DNA of 64,000 nt from an uncultured Prevotellaceae bacterium (GTDB taxonomy: Bacteria; Bacteroidota; Bacteroidia; Bacteroidales; Bacteroidaceae). The notes below the pieces were generated by a model, which worked only from the letters and a program-made list of their open reading frames with translations, was not told the DNA's origin and did no database searches. This document shows positions 16,889 through 25,325 of the stretch, in pieces. Every line of letters begins with the position of its first letter. The stretch's first letter is position 1. The translations under genes were made by a program, and so were the position numbers. The stretch is from contig ONCQ01000011.1 of NCBI GenBank assembly GCA_900316355.1, positions 1 through 64,000 on the forward strand, in the 5' to 3' direction.

Positions 16889-17872
16889 ATGAAGACTTTT
16901 CAAGAGACCCTTGAGTTCTTTAATCAGGCTCTGACAGACCTCCCATTGAATCGCAAGCCGGAAGCCCTATATACTCCGGTAAGATACGAACTCTCGTTAG
17001 GTGGCAAGCGCATCCGCCCAGTACTGCTATTGATGGCATACCAACTCTACCGTGATGATATGGAGCGTGTGTTGCCCACAGCCCTCGGACTGGAAATGTA
17101 TCACAACTATACGCTCTTGCACGATGATGTCATGGATAAGGCAGACATGCGGCGTGGCAAACCCACGGTGCACAAAGTGTGGAACGAGAATACAGCCATC
17201 CTTTCGGGCGATGCCATGCTGGTCTTGGCCTATCAGTTAATGGGGCAGGCGAGTGCTACACACCTGAAAGAGGTACTTGATGTTTTCACAGAGACGGCCT
17301 TAGAAATAGGGGAGGGGCAACAGTACGATATGGACTTTGAGCACAGGATGGACGTGTCGGAGGATGAGTATATTGAGATGATTCGTCTGAAGACATCCGT
17401 TTTATTGGCGTGTGCACTGAAGCTGGGTGCTCTGCAGGCCGATGCGCCTGCTACCGATGCTAATCAGCTTTACTGTTTCGGAGAGAATATTGGACTCGCT
17501 TTCCAATTGCAGGATGATTTGTTGGACGTATATGGCGACCCGAAGACCTTTGGTAAGAACATTGGCGGTGACATTCTCGAGGGCAAGAAAACGTTCATGC
17601 TCATCAATGCCTTACGGCTTGCTAACGCCGAACAGCGGGCGGCACTTGAAAGGTGGCTCGCCACCGAGGCTGCTACCCCTGAAACCGCTCAAGAGAAAAT
17701 AGCTGCGGTTTCGGCTCTTTATGATGCGATTGGCGTACGTCAACTGGCTGAAACAAAGATACGGACCTATTTTGATGTAGCCTTCAAGCATCTTAATGCT
17801 GTAGCGCTTCCCCCCGAACGTAAGGAACCTTTACGTCAGTTGGCTCTTGCCCTTTTCGATCGACAGGCCTGA
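16889..17872 (+). CDS. Polyprenyl (trans-isoprenyl) diphosphate synthase
   Basis: 327 residues. First Asp-rich motif in LLHDDVMDKADMRRGKPT and second in FQLQDDLLDVYGD; GGKRIRPVLLLMA near the N-terminus binds isopentenyl diphosphate. It elongates allylic diphosphates, uses products of the MEP pathway (ispH at 13211), and probably makes farnesyl- to geranylgeranyl-length chains. Chain length cannot be set from sequence alone here. Followed by tatD after 49 bases. Confidence 0.93.
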   Translation: MKTFQETLEFFNQALTDLPLNRKPEALYTPVRYELSLGGKRIRPVLLLMAYQLYRDDMERVLPTALGLEMYHNYTLLHDDVMDKADMRRGKPTVHKVWNENTAILSGDAMLVLAYQLMGQASATHLKEVLDVFTETALEIGEGQQYDMDFEHRMDVSEDEYIEMIRLKTSVLLACALKLGALQADAPATDANQLYCFGENIGLAFQLQDDLLDVYGDPKTFGKNIGGDILEGKKTFMLINALRLANAEQRAALERWLATEAATPETAQEKIAAVSALYDAIGVRQLAETKIRTYFDVAFKHLNAVALPPERKEPLRQLALALFDRQA

Positions 17873-17921
17873 CAATAAACATTCTTTTTAACTCTCAACT
17901 CTTAACTTTCAGCTCATAACT

Positions 17922-18725
17922 TTGATAATAGATACCCATAGTCACCTTTATGACGAAGCCTTTGACAGTGACAGAGACGACGTCATCTCGCGTGCCCGCA
18001 AAGCGGGCATCATAAAGGTGTTGCTGCCCAATATCAATGCTGCCACAGTGACGCCCATGCTTGCGCTGGTGCAGCAATATCCCGGCTTCTTCCATCCTAT
18101 GATTGGACTCCATCCCGAGGACGTCGGTGATGACTGGTGCCAGGTTCTTGACGATATGGAGACGATGCTTACAGCGCCCGATTGCCCTTATATTGCTGTG
18201 GGAGAGGTCGGGTTGGATTATTATTGGGATCGCTCGCGTTATGATGAGCAACAGCAGGCTTTTTCCCGTCAGGTGGGCTGGGCAATTCGCTACCATCTGC
18301 CCCTCATGATTCATTCGCGCAAAGCGCATCGTGAGTTGGTGAATGTTCTCAAGACGCAGGCCACAGGAGGTGGCGCTGATACCACTATGTTATCTGGAGT
18401 CTTTCATTGCTTCAGCGGCAGTGAAGAAGTAGCCGATGAACTCCTTGCGACATTCCCCGGCTTCATGCTCGGTATCGGCGGCGTGCTCACTTTTAAGAAC
18501 AGTCATCTAGCAGAAGTGTTGCATAGCATCGTGCCGCTCTCTCGGATTGTCTTGGAGACTGATGCCCCTTATCTAGCCCCTGCGCCCCATCGCGGAAAAC
18601 GCAATGAACCAGCCTTGTTGTCGCATGTTATCGAGCGCCTTGCTGACATCTATGGCGCCAATGTTGATGAAGTGGCTGCTATGACAACAAAAAACGCTCT
18701 TAATACCTTCCCAAAATGTCGATAA
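17922..18725 (+). CDS. tatD: TatD family metal-dependent hydrolase
   Basis: 267 residues. Metal-site HxH in THSHLYD at the N-terminus, GEVGLDYYWD, the MIHSRKAHRE segment, FHCFSGS and ETDAPYLAP. TIM-barrel metal-dependent deoxyribonuclease/hydrolase family. The start is TTG (17922-17924), immediately followed by the conserved IIDTHSHL; an in-frame stop lies 33 bases upstream with no ATG between. No strong Shine-Dalgarno is visible, as is usual in this phylum. Confidence 0.92.
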   Translation: MIIDTHSHLYDEAFDSDRDDVISRARKAGIIKVLLPNINAATVTPMLALVQQYPGFFHPMIGLHPEDVGDDWCQVLDDMETMLTAPDCPYIAVGEVGLDYYWDRSRYDEQQQAFSRQVGWAIRYHLPLMIHSRKAHRELVNVLKTQATGGGADTTMLSGVFHCFSGSEEVADELLATFPGFMLGIGGVLTFKNSHLAEVLHSIVPLSRIVLETDAPYLAPAPHRGKRNEPALLSHVIERLADIYGANVDEVAAMTTKNALNTFPKCR

Positions 18726-18790
18726 AGTGTACTTTCAAGGAGAAAAAACAGGAAAAAAGCCCTCCGAAGTAAACTTTTTGCGGGAAAATG

Positions 18791-18821
18791 TTGAGGCTTC
18801 AAGAAAAAAAAGATATTTTTG
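18791..18821 (+). promoter_or_regulatory. Complete Bacteroidota promoter of the exb operon
   Basis: TTG at 18791-18793, 20-base spacer, TATTTTTG at 18814-18821. The start codon of exbB is at 18887, giving a leader of about 60 bases. Confidence 0.7.
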
Positions 18822-18886
18822 TCCCGAAATAGCGATATAATAAGACATCAAATAACAAATTCATTCATCATTAAATCAAAAACAAA

Positions 18887-19735
18887 ATGAAAAAGTATTT
18901 TGCAATTGTTGCAATGGTGGCAGCCTTCTCCTTTGGCATGACACCCTCCGTGATGGCTCAGGACGAAGTGGCTGAAGAGGCTGCTGCCGAGCAGGTTGAT
19001 TCCGTAGCTGAAGAGGCTACTGACAGTGTTGCCGAAGAGGCTGCTCCCGCTGTTGAAGAGGCTGTCGCTCCTGTCGAGGAAGAAGAAGGTCTGCATAAGA
19101 CGCTGAAGACCAAGTTCATCGAAGGTGATGCTGGCTTCATGAGCCTCGTATCTATCGCTCTCGTTCTGGGTCTCGCATTCTGCATCGAGCGCGTTATCTA
19201 TCTGACTCTCGCTCAGGTGAACACACGCAAGTTCATGGCTACCCTTGCTGAAAAGGTGAAGGCCAACAAGATTGAAGAGGCCATCGAATATTGCGCTGGT
19301 ACTCGTGGTCCCGTAGCTCAGGTTTCCAAGAAGGCTCTGCAGTGCTTGGCTAGCGAAGAGCAGAATGATATTGCCACTATCGAGCGCAGTATCAACATCG
19401 AAGCCGAGGTGCAGGGCGCTTACCTCGAGGAGAACTGCTCTTGGATTACCTTGTTCATCGCCATGGCTCCGTCACTCGGCTTCCTTGGCACCGTGATTGG
19501 TATGGTGCAGGCATTCGATGATATCGAGCGTGCAGGTGATATCAGCCCGACAGTCGTTGCTGGCGGTATGAAGGTCGCCCTTATCACTACCATCTTCGGT
19601 ATCGTGGTTGCACTGATTCTGCAGGTGTTCTACAACTACGTCCTCAGCCGCGTTGAGGCTCTGAACTCCAACATGGAAGAGGCTGCTATGAGTCTGCTCG
19701 ACATGTGCGTGAAGTCGCCGAAGTGCAAGAAGTAA
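18887..19735 (+). CDS. exbB: MotA/TolQ/ExbB proton channel family protein
   Basis: 282 residues. Signal-peptide-like N-terminus (to about residue 24, VMAQDE) and a low-complexity Ala/Glu/Val segment (25-68), then the channel domain with SLVSIALVLGLAFCIERVIY, APSLGFLGTVIGMVQAFDDI and GMKVALITTIFGIVVALILQ as membrane segments. It forms the proton channel with ExbD and drives TonB. First gene of a four-gene operon: exbB, a small membrane protein, exbD1, exbD2. Confidence 0.9.
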   Translation: MKKYFAIVAMVAAFSFGMTPSVMAQDEVAEEAAAEQVDSVAEEATDSVAEEAAPAVEEAVAPVEEEEGLHKTLKTKFIEGDAGFMSLVSIALVLGLAFCIERVIYLTLAQVNTRKFMATLAEKVKANKIEEAIEYCAGTRGPVAQVSKKALQCLASEEQNDIATIERSINIEAEVQGAYLEENCSWITLFIAMAPSLGFLGTVIGMVQAFDDIERAGDISPTVVAGGMKVALITTIFGIVVALILQVFYNYVLSRVEALNSNMEEAAMSLLDMCVKSPKCKK

Positions 19736-19739
19736 AAAC

Positions 19740-19862
19740 ATTTACAATTTAACAATTCACTATTTACTGCTTCTGACGTCACAGACGACATTCACGTAAA
19801 TAAGGAATCGTTAAATCGAAAACAAGTCGTAAGTTGTAAATGATTAATCGTAAATTATCATT
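19740..19862 (+). repeat. A/T-rich spacer with ACAATTT/AAATTGT-type inverted motifs
   Basis: Between exbB and the membrane protein, CATTTACAATTTAAC near 19740 is partly complementary to AGTTGTAAATG near 19830. A TGACGTCA octamer lies at about 19775. A similar spacer follows the next gene, so it is probably related intergenic repeat sequence. Confidence 0.4.
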
Positions 19863-20360
19863 ATGAAACTCGAGAAATTGTCAAATATTGCGTTGTACTC
19901 TTGCATCGGTCTTGGTGTGTTGTGCTTCCTCCTGTTCTTCCTGGTCGATTACAACAACATGGACTTCGATGGTGTACACGTTTCGCCGGCACTCACGGAT
20001 CTCGTCTTGATTCTGATGTACGCGCTGTTCTTTGTCACGGCAGGCCTCACCGTCTGGAGCCTTGTGCGTGGTGCTACCATCAACTCTGGCAATACGGGTC
20101 CCAATCCCACTGGCATTCCAAGTGGTAAGATTACGCTGTGCACATGGGGCACTGTCATCGTCGCTCTCATCATCGGTGTCATCTCCGGTCTCGGCGAGGA
20201 AGCTTACACCACAGTGTCTGGTGTCACCACCTCCGCAGGTATGGTTACAGTCGTGGACATGTGGCTGCTCACTATCTACATCCTTGCAATCATCGCTATC
20301 GTGGCTGTGGTTGTTAGCATGAGTGGCTATCTCACCAAGAGTGCTACGCCGAAGGAGTAA
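19863..20360 (+). CDS. Four-helix membrane protein of the exb operon
   Basis: 165 residues with about four transmembrane segments: LYSCIGLGVLCFLLFFLV, LTDLVLILMYALFFVTAGLT, TLCTWGTVIVALIIGVISGL and WLLTIYILAIIAIVAVVVS. No catalytic motif seen. Its position between exbB and exbD is conserved in Bacteroidota as far as I know, which suggests a structural or assembly role in the Exb complex; the function is not established. Confidence 0.8.
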   Translation: MKLEKLSNIALYSCIGLGVLCFLLFFLVDYNNMDFDGVHVSPALTDLVLILMYALFFVTAGLTVWSLVRGATINSGNTGPNPTGIPSGKITLCTWGTVIVALIIGVISGLGEEAYTTVSGVTTSAGMVTVVDMWLLTIYILAIIAIVAVVVSMSGYLTKSATPKE

Positions 20361-20364
20361 TCCT

Positions 20365-20466
20365 ATTGGACGATTGGACAATTTACAATTTGACAATACA
20401 TTGTTGAATTGTAGGTTGTCGAATCGGAGGAAAATTGTAAAATTGTAAATCGTAAAATTGTCCAAT
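20365..20466. repeat. Imperfect long inverted repeat before exbD1
   Basis: ATTGGACAATTTACAATTT (from 20374) is complementary to the stretch ending AAAATTGTCCAAT at 20466. The spacer is A/T-rich with several AATTGT copies. No open frame. It may fold in the mRNA between the two genes. Confidence 0.5.
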
Positions 20467-20473
20467 ATAAACT

Positions 20474-21061
20474 ATGGCAAGAAAGAAGAAGAAAGTGCCT
20501 GGGCTGAACTCCAGTTCAACTGCGGACATCTCTTTCATCCTGTTGATCTTCTTCCTGGTGACCACTTCTATGGACACGGATATGGGTTTGGCCCGCCGCC
20601 TCCCGCAACCGCCCGAGCCCAATCAGGAAGATGCACAGATCGACGTGAAGGAGCGCAATGTGCTCAATGTGCGCCTCAACGCTGCCGGCTATCTGATGGT
20701 CAACCATGATTTCATAGATATCGCTCAGCTGCGTGCTCGCGCCAAGGAGTTCATTGAGAACCGCGCTAACTCGCCCAAGCTTCCTGAGAAGCACGCCAAG
20801 GTTATCGATTTGCTTGGTACTTGCTATGTCACCGACAAGCATGTTATTTCCGTGCAGACCGACCGCGGTACACCCTATAACATCTATTTCCAGGTACAGA
20901 ACGAATTGGTAGCTGCCTACAACGAGTTGCGCGACGATTTGGCTATCGCCAAGTTCGGACATCCCTATGCCCGTTGCTCCGAGGATGAGCAGGTTGCCAT
21001 CCGCACGTACTATCCCCAGAAGATTTCTGAGGCTGAACCCAAAAACTATGGAGGAAACTAA
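20474..21061 (+). CDS. exbD: ExbD-type biopolymer transport protein (first copy)
   Basis: 195 residues. A short Lys/Arg-rich cytoplasmic start (ARKKKKVPGLNSSS), the membrane segment ISFILLIFFLVTTSM, which carries no Asp but is preceded by the conserved TAD, and a periplasmic domain. The Asp just before the membrane helix corresponds to the proton-relay Asp of ExbD/TolR. Third gene of the exb operon; the next exbD begins 2 bases after its stop. Confidence 0.9.
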   Translation: MARKKKKVPGLNSSSTADISFILLIFFLVTTSMDTDMGLARRLPQPPEPNQEDAQIDVKERNVLNVRLNAAGYLMVNHDFIDIAQLRARAKEFIENRANSPKLPEKHAKVIDLLGTCYVTDKHVISVQTDRGTPYNIYFQVQNELVAAYNELRDDLAIAKFGHPYARCSEDEQVAIRTYYPQKISEAEPKNYGGN

Positions 21062-21063
21062 TC

Positions 21064-21516
21064 ATGGCTAAAAAACAAGGAAAAAGAGAAATGCCGGAGA
21101 TGAACACCTCATCTCTCCCCGACTTGATCTTCACCATCCTGTTCTTCTTCATGATTGTGACCACTATGCGTGAGGTGACGCTGAAGGTGAAGTTCACGGT
21201 ACCTTCTGGTACAGAACTTGAAAAACTGGAGAAGAAGTCTTGCGTGTCGTTCATCTATGTTGGTCCTCCCACAGACCAGCTCCGCGCACAGATGGGTAGC
21301 GGTACCCGCATTCAGCTCAACGACCGCTATGCCGAACCGCGCGAGGTGATGGACTTTGTGGCACAGGAGCGCACCACGATGCCCGATCCTGCATCCCAGG
21401 TGATGTCCATGAAGATTGACCAGCACACCCAGATGGGTATCATCACCGATATCAAGGAGGTACTGCGTAAGTCTTGGGCTTTGAAGATTAACTATTCTGC
21501 GACCCGCAGAAACTAA
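21064..21516 (+). CDS. exbD: ExbD-type biopolymer transport protein (second copy)
   Basis: 150 residues. MAKKQGKREMPEMNTSSLPD followed by the membrane segment LIFTILFFFMIVTTM, with the conserved Asp in SLPD. Periplasmic C-terminal part. It is shorter than the first copy and different in the periplasmic domain, so the operon encodes two distinct ExbD subunits. Last gene of the operon, before a convergent terminator. Confidence 0.9.
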   Translation: MAKKQGKREMPEMNTSSLPDLIFTILFFFMIVTTMREVTLKVKFTVPSGTELEKLEKKSCVSFIYVGPPTDQLRAQMGSGTRIQLNDRYAEPREVMDFVAQERTTMPDPASQVMSMKIDQHTQMGIITDIKEVLRKSWALKINYSATRRN

Positions 21517-21533
21517 AAGACAATCCTATCTGA

Positions 21534-21566
21534 CAATGGCCGTTTCCGTTCAGGGAGCGGCCATTG
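21534..21566. terminator. Stem-loop between the exb operon and the RecD-like gene
   Basis: CAATGGCCG (21534-21542) pairs with CGGCCATTG (21558-21566). The T-run after it is weak, so it is a moderately supported terminator for two convergent genes. Confidence 0.55.
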
Positions 21567-21595
21567 CTGTTAGTGCGTGAAGATGGCTTATCTAA

Positions 21596-23062
21596 CTATT
21601 CCAGCAATCCTGCGCTCTCGTCATCCAGTTCTGTCTTGGGCCAGTTAACGAGATACACCGTCTCCGTGGCCCGTGTCAGGGCTGTGTAAAGCCAGCGGAA
21701 GTAATCTGGTGAGAGCATGTCATCTGTCATATAACCTTGGTCGATGAACACCCGTTGCCACTGTCCGCCCTGCGCCTTGTGGCAGGTGACGGCGTAGGCA
21801 TACTTGATTTGTAGCGCATTGAAGAGAGGATCTTCTTTGATGGCTTTCATGCGGTCGCGTTTGTTATGTAGCTCGGGATAGTCATCCCATACTCGCTGGA
21901 ACAGCGTCTCCTGTTGTTGCCGTGTGAGAGCCGGAGCCTCGCTTGTGAGGGTATCGAGAATGGCGGTAGCTTCGACTTCCATGTTGTTGTAGTCGGGGAA
22001 GCGCAGGACGAGGTCCACAAAGCGAAAGCCGTGTAGCTCGCGTTCGTTGCGGAAGCGTTGGATAGTGGCCACATCGCCGTTGGCAATGAAGTCCATCTGG
22101 CTGCTGTCGGGCTCTTCTATGCCTTCGGGCTTCACCCAATGGTAGTTATTCTTGACAATCATAAGTTGATCACCTCCCGTCAGTTCCTCGTCGTAGCCCA
22201 GGATACGCCCCCGTATTCCTTGGTTAAAAGCGTTGGCCCGTGCATTGGAACGCGTGATGACGATGGTCTGGTCGGTGCCGCATTGGTAGTAGGCGTCTTC
22301 CAGCGCCTCGATGAGCTCGTTGCCAGGCATCACCCTGATATCTGGGAACCCCGCCACACGCAGTTGTGGAAAAGCAAACACTTCATCATTGGTAATGAGC
22401 TGCCGTAACATCGTGGCATTCCATAGGATGCCGGAATCCGAGAGCTGGCGCACAACTTGCGTGAGTGTGATATGTTGCACTTGTAGGCCGTAACCGCTGA
22501 GGAAATCAGGCTCCAGGGCAGGGCTAAGTTCCTCGCCTACAGGCGGCAGCTGGGCCGTGTCACCCACGAGCATCAGTCTGCACCCCTCACCGGAATAGAC
22601 AAACTGTATAAGATCATCCAATAGGTGACCTGTGCCGAAGGTACTTCCGCTCACTCCCTCATTGCTGATCATCGAGGCTTCATCAACGATGAACAGCGTA
22701 TGCTTCAGCAGGTTGATGTTCTGCGTGAAGTCTGCCATCTCACCCGTGAACACCCGTTGCCGATAGATGCGCTTGTGGATGGTGAAGGCTGTGTGGTTGG
22801 CGTGTAACGAGAACACTTTCGCAGCGCGTCCCGTGGGAGCCATCAGCACCGTGCGCCGCTGCATCGCATCCAAACAGCGTACGAGCGCCCCCACGAGCGA
22901 TGTCTTTCCTGTGCCGGCATAACCTCGCAGAAGAAACACTTGGTCACGTGACTCCTCGAAAAGGAACTCTGCCATCATCTCGGCCGCCTTTTCTTGCTCT
23001 CGGGTGGGTTGAAACCCAAATTTATCGAGGATGAACCCCCTCATTTGGTCTTTTATTGTCAT
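21596..23062 (-). CDS. ATP-dependent RecD-like DNA helicase
   Basis: 488 residues. Walker A RGYAGTGKTSLVGAL, MAPTGRAAKVF (motif Ia), IVDEASMIS (motif II), LVGDTAQLPPVG (motif III), and in the C-terminal part YAVTCHKAQGGQW and LYTALTRATETVYLV (motifs V and VI). This is a superfamily 1B helicase like the RecD2 core but without the long N-terminal region of RecD2. In this phylum it is often found beside DUF3822 and rsmD, as here. Confidence 0.9.
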   Translation of the reverse strand: MTIKDQMRGFILDKFGFQPTREQEKAAEMMAEFLFEESRDQVFLLRGYAGTGKTSLVGALVRCLDAMQRRTVLMAPTGRAAKVFSLHANHTAFTIHKRIYRQRVFTGEMADFTQNINLLKHTLFIVDEASMISNEGVSGSTFGTGHLLDDLIQFVYSGEGCRLMLVGDTAQLPPVGEELSPALEPDFLSGYGLQVQHITLTQVVRQLSDSGILWNATMLRQLITNDEVFAFPQLRVAGFPDIRVMPGNELIEALEDAYYQCGTDQTIVITRSNARANAFNQGIRGRILGYDEELTGGDQLMIVKNNYHWVKPEGIEEPDSSQMDFIANGDVATIQRFRNERELHGFRFVDLVLRFPDYNNMEVEATAILDTLTSEAPALTRQQQETLFQRVWDDYPELHNKRDRMKAIKEDPLFNALQIKYAYAVTCHKAQGGQWQRVFIDQGYMTDDMLSPDYFRWLYTALTRATETVYLVNWPKTELDDESAGLLE

Positions 23063-23112
23063 TGAAAGCGAAAAAAATCAATGAAAATGCAGTGTATTTA
23101 AATTATTCTTGC

Positions 23113-23120
23113 TACTTTTG
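23113..23120 (+). promoter_or_regulatory. -7 box (TACTTTTG)
   Basis: TACTTTTG 38 bases before the ATG at 23158; it lies within the longer open frame and fixes the later start. Confidence 0.65.
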
Positions 23121-23157
23121 CGATGCAAATATAAACAAAAAGCTTCATATACGCGTT

Positions 23158-23844
23158 ATGAAAAAGATTTTTAATGCTCTTTTAGCACTTTGTGTCATTG
23201 GTTTGCTCTTCATCTGTTGGCGTAGCATCCAGGATGACATCGACTTCCAGAAGGAAGTGACAGCTCGTGAAAATGCTGTGAAGGCCCGTCTCATGCAAAT
23301 CAAGGCAGCTCAAGAGGAGTACAAGCTCCAGAGCCCCGAGGCAGCTTATTGTGACAGTTTGTGGAAACTCGTTGAGTTCGTTCGCAACGGCCGCATTCCC
23401 AAGATTGTGAAGGAAGGCGTGCTTACTGACGAGCAGATGGAGAAGGGCCTCACCGAGGTGAAGGCCGCAGCCATAGTGAACAGTGGCGACGCTGCTGCCA
23501 TCGCTGCCAATGGCTTGCAGGGCTTCCGTCGTGACACCACGTGGGTCAACCTCTGCGACTCCCTCTTTGGCGAAGGCTTTGACGCTGACAGCTTGCGTTA
23601 CATTCCTTATGCAGAGGGTGACACCTTCATCCTGAACACCTTCTTGAGTATCACCCGCTCGGGTACTACGCAGTATGTCATGGAGTGCTGTGCTCCCGAT
23701 GAGTCATTCCTCAAGAACATGGGCCGCAACGGCGACCGCCTCATCGTCAACCGCCGTCAGCTGGCTGATGATATGGGCAACTATCCCGGTTTGAAGATTG
23801 GTGACCTCAGCAACTGGAACAACAATGCCGGCAACTGGGAATAA
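23158..23844 (+). CDS. Conserved single-pass membrane protein, function unknown
   Basis: 228 residues from the ATG at 23158 (MKKIFNALLAL); 34 codons upstream are open but contain the promoter. One N-terminal membrane anchor (IFNALLALCVIGLLFICW), a coiled-coil-prone stretch (RENAVKARLMQIKAAQEEYK), and a soluble, probably periplasmic domain of about 150 residues. I recognise no motif with a known function. It lies directly before DUF3822 and rsmD with a slight overlap, so it may belong to the same transcript. Confidence 0.72.
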   Translation: MKKIFNALLALCVIGLLFICWRSIQDDIDFQKEVTARENAVKARLMQIKAAQEEYKLQSPEAAYCDSLWKLVEFVRNGRIPKIVKEGVLTDEQMEKGLTEVKAAAIVNSGDAAAIAANGLQGFRRDTTWVNLCDSLFGEGFDADSLRYIPYAEGDTFILNTFLSITRSGTTQYVMECCAPDESFLKNMGRNGDRLIVNRRQLADDMGNYPGLKIGDLSNWNNNAGNWE

Positions 23845-24658
23845 ATCCTATCACCCGTTAAGTCTATCCATCCGCATACACGCGGATGGATTTTCTTTTT
23901 TCGTCTGCGACCCGCAGACGAGTAGCCTTGTGCGCGGCGAGCATTTCCGCAGGACTGACAGCGTGCCACTTGCTCAACAGCTCCAACAGGGACTCTGTCG
24001 CCCAGACTATTTCAATCGTCAGATAGACCAGACTTACGTCCTCCTCTGCTCTCCCGCGACGCGTGTGCCGCTGGAGGAGTTCCATCGCGACGAGGCTGCA
24101 GCTATCTATGGTCACACCTTTGCCTCTGAGGATATTCAAGAGTTGCGCGTAGCCTACACCATCCAACCGCAACTGGAGTCCGTAGAACTGTATGCCATTC
24201 CCCGTGATATCGAGGAGACCATCCTGCAGTTCTATCCCACGGCGCGCTTCTTTGCTTCGCGAGCGATGCTCATGGAACGCCTCCTGCACTACGACGAAGA
24301 CATCCGCGCCGCCGCTTGTCGCCATTTATATCTGTGCCCCGAGGAGCAGGGCTTCTCGCTGTTCTCTTTTGAGGGTGGCCATTTGCACTACGCCAATACG
24401 TTTTCTGCTGACAGTACGGTAGATGCGCTCTATTACATATTAAATGTGTGGCAGACCTTGGGCTTTAGTGCTACAGAGGATCATCTGGTACACTGTTTGG
24501 CGGCTACCGATGATAGTGGTGCATTACAACAGGTCCTATCGGAATACATCCTACACGTTGATGTCGCTTCACACGACGACATCTTCTCCAATGTCCCCTT
24601 GGCTCATGAGAAACAGGTGCCGGCAGATCTGAAGGCTTTACTGCTGAACCGGCTGTGA
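23825..24658 (+). CDS. DUF3822 family protein
   Basis: 277 residues if the ATG at 23825 is used, overlapping the preceding gene by 20 bases; a TTG at 23798 is also open. The pattern is that of DUF3822: HPLSLSIRIHADGFSFFVCD near the N-terminus, a repeat of the same kind of fold in the second half (LYLCPEEQGFSLFSFEGGHL) and VDALYYILNVWQTLGF. The family has an actin/ATPase-like fold in my recollection, but its function is unknown. Usually next to rsmD in Bacteroidota. Confidence 0.82.
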   Translation: MPATGNKSYHPLSLSIRIHADGFSFFVCDPQTSSLVRGEHFRRTDSVPLAQQLQQGLCRPDYFNRQIDQTYVLLCSPATRVPLEEFHRDEAAAIYGHTFASEDIQELRVAYTIQPQLESVELYAIPRDIEETILQFYPTARFFASRAMLMERLLHYDEDIRAAACRHLYLCPEEQGFSLFSFEGGHLHYANTFSADSTVDALYYILNVWQTLGFSATEDHLVHCLAATDDSGALQQVLSEYILHVDVASHDDIFSNVPLAHEKQVPADLKALLLNRL

Positions 24659-24663
24659 GAGAA

Positions 24664-24712
24664 GCTCCCCCTTCCCGCTCCTCCCGTGGGGGGGAGGGCC
24701 TTGCAAGCGGGA
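24664..24712. repeat. GC-rich palindromic intergenic repeat
   Basis: Between DUF3822 and rsmD: TCCCGCT (24673-24679) pairs with AGCGGGA (24706-24712) around CTCCCGTGGGGGGGAG. It has the C-run/G-run style of the other palindromic repeats in this window but is not the same sequence. Confidence 0.5.
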
Positions 24713-24770
24713 GTTGAGGGTTAAGAGTAACTTTTATTCGTCATTCTTCATTCTTTCGGGTTTAAGAGAT

Positions 24771-25316
24771 ATGAGAGTAGTAGCTGGAAAATACAAAGGT
24801 CGGCATTTCGATGTCCCGAGATCCTTCAAGGCGCGTCCCACCACAGACTTCGCCAAGGAGAACCTGTTCAATGTCCTGCGCTCGTATATTGATTTCGAGG
24901 ATGAGGCACCACAGGCCCTCGACCTCTTTGCCGGCACGGGCAGCATCACACTTGAACTGCTCTCGCGCGGATGCTCGCATGTGACGGCTGTGGAACTCGA
25001 CCCTCAGCATATCTCCTTCATACGCAGTTTTCTGCGACAGCTGAAAGCCGAGTCTGATGTCACCATCCTACGTGCCGATGTGCTTCGCTTCCTCAAGAAA
25101 GCGCCAGGCACCTATGACTTCATCTTTGCTGACCCTCCCTATGCGCTGCCTGAACTGCAGCAACTGCCTGCCCTCATCTTTCGTGAGGACGGTAGCATCC
25201 TGAAGGAAGGAGGGATCTTCGTGTTGGAGCATGGCAAGACACAAGACTTCAGGCAACATCCTCATTTCATCGGACATCGCGCTTACGGCAGCGTTAATTT
25301 CTCCCTCTTTCAGTAA
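24771..25316 (+). CDS. rsmD: 16S rRNA (guanine-N2)-methyltransferase RsmD
   Basis: 181 residues from the ATG at 24771 (MRVVAGKYKG, the family start). Methylates G966 of 16S rRNA. RPTTDFAKENLFNVL near residue 22, the SAM-binding LDLFAGTGSITLELLSRG, and the catalytic FADPPYAL motif. The open frame extends 19 codons upstream without homology. Downstream gene folA is convergent, 9 bases away. Confidence 0.93.
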   Translation: MRVVAGKYKGRHFDVPRSFKARPTTDFAKENLFNVLRSYIDFEDEAPQALDLFAGTGSITLELLSRGCSHVTAVELDPQHISFIRSFLRQLKAESDVTILRADVLRFLKKAPGTYDFIFADPPYALPELQQLPALIFREDGSILKEGGIFVLEHGKTQDFRQHPHFIGHRAYGSVNFSLFQ

Positions 25317-25325
25317 GGAACTTCA

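Noticed and set aside
23056-23157. Upstream extension of the 23158 membrane protein
   Set aside because: It contains the -7 box; the signal-anchor begins at the later ATG.
24664-24712. CRISPR-like or terminator structure between DUF3822 and rsmD
   Set aside because: A single palindromic copy, without spacers or a T-run; treated as a dispersed repeat only.
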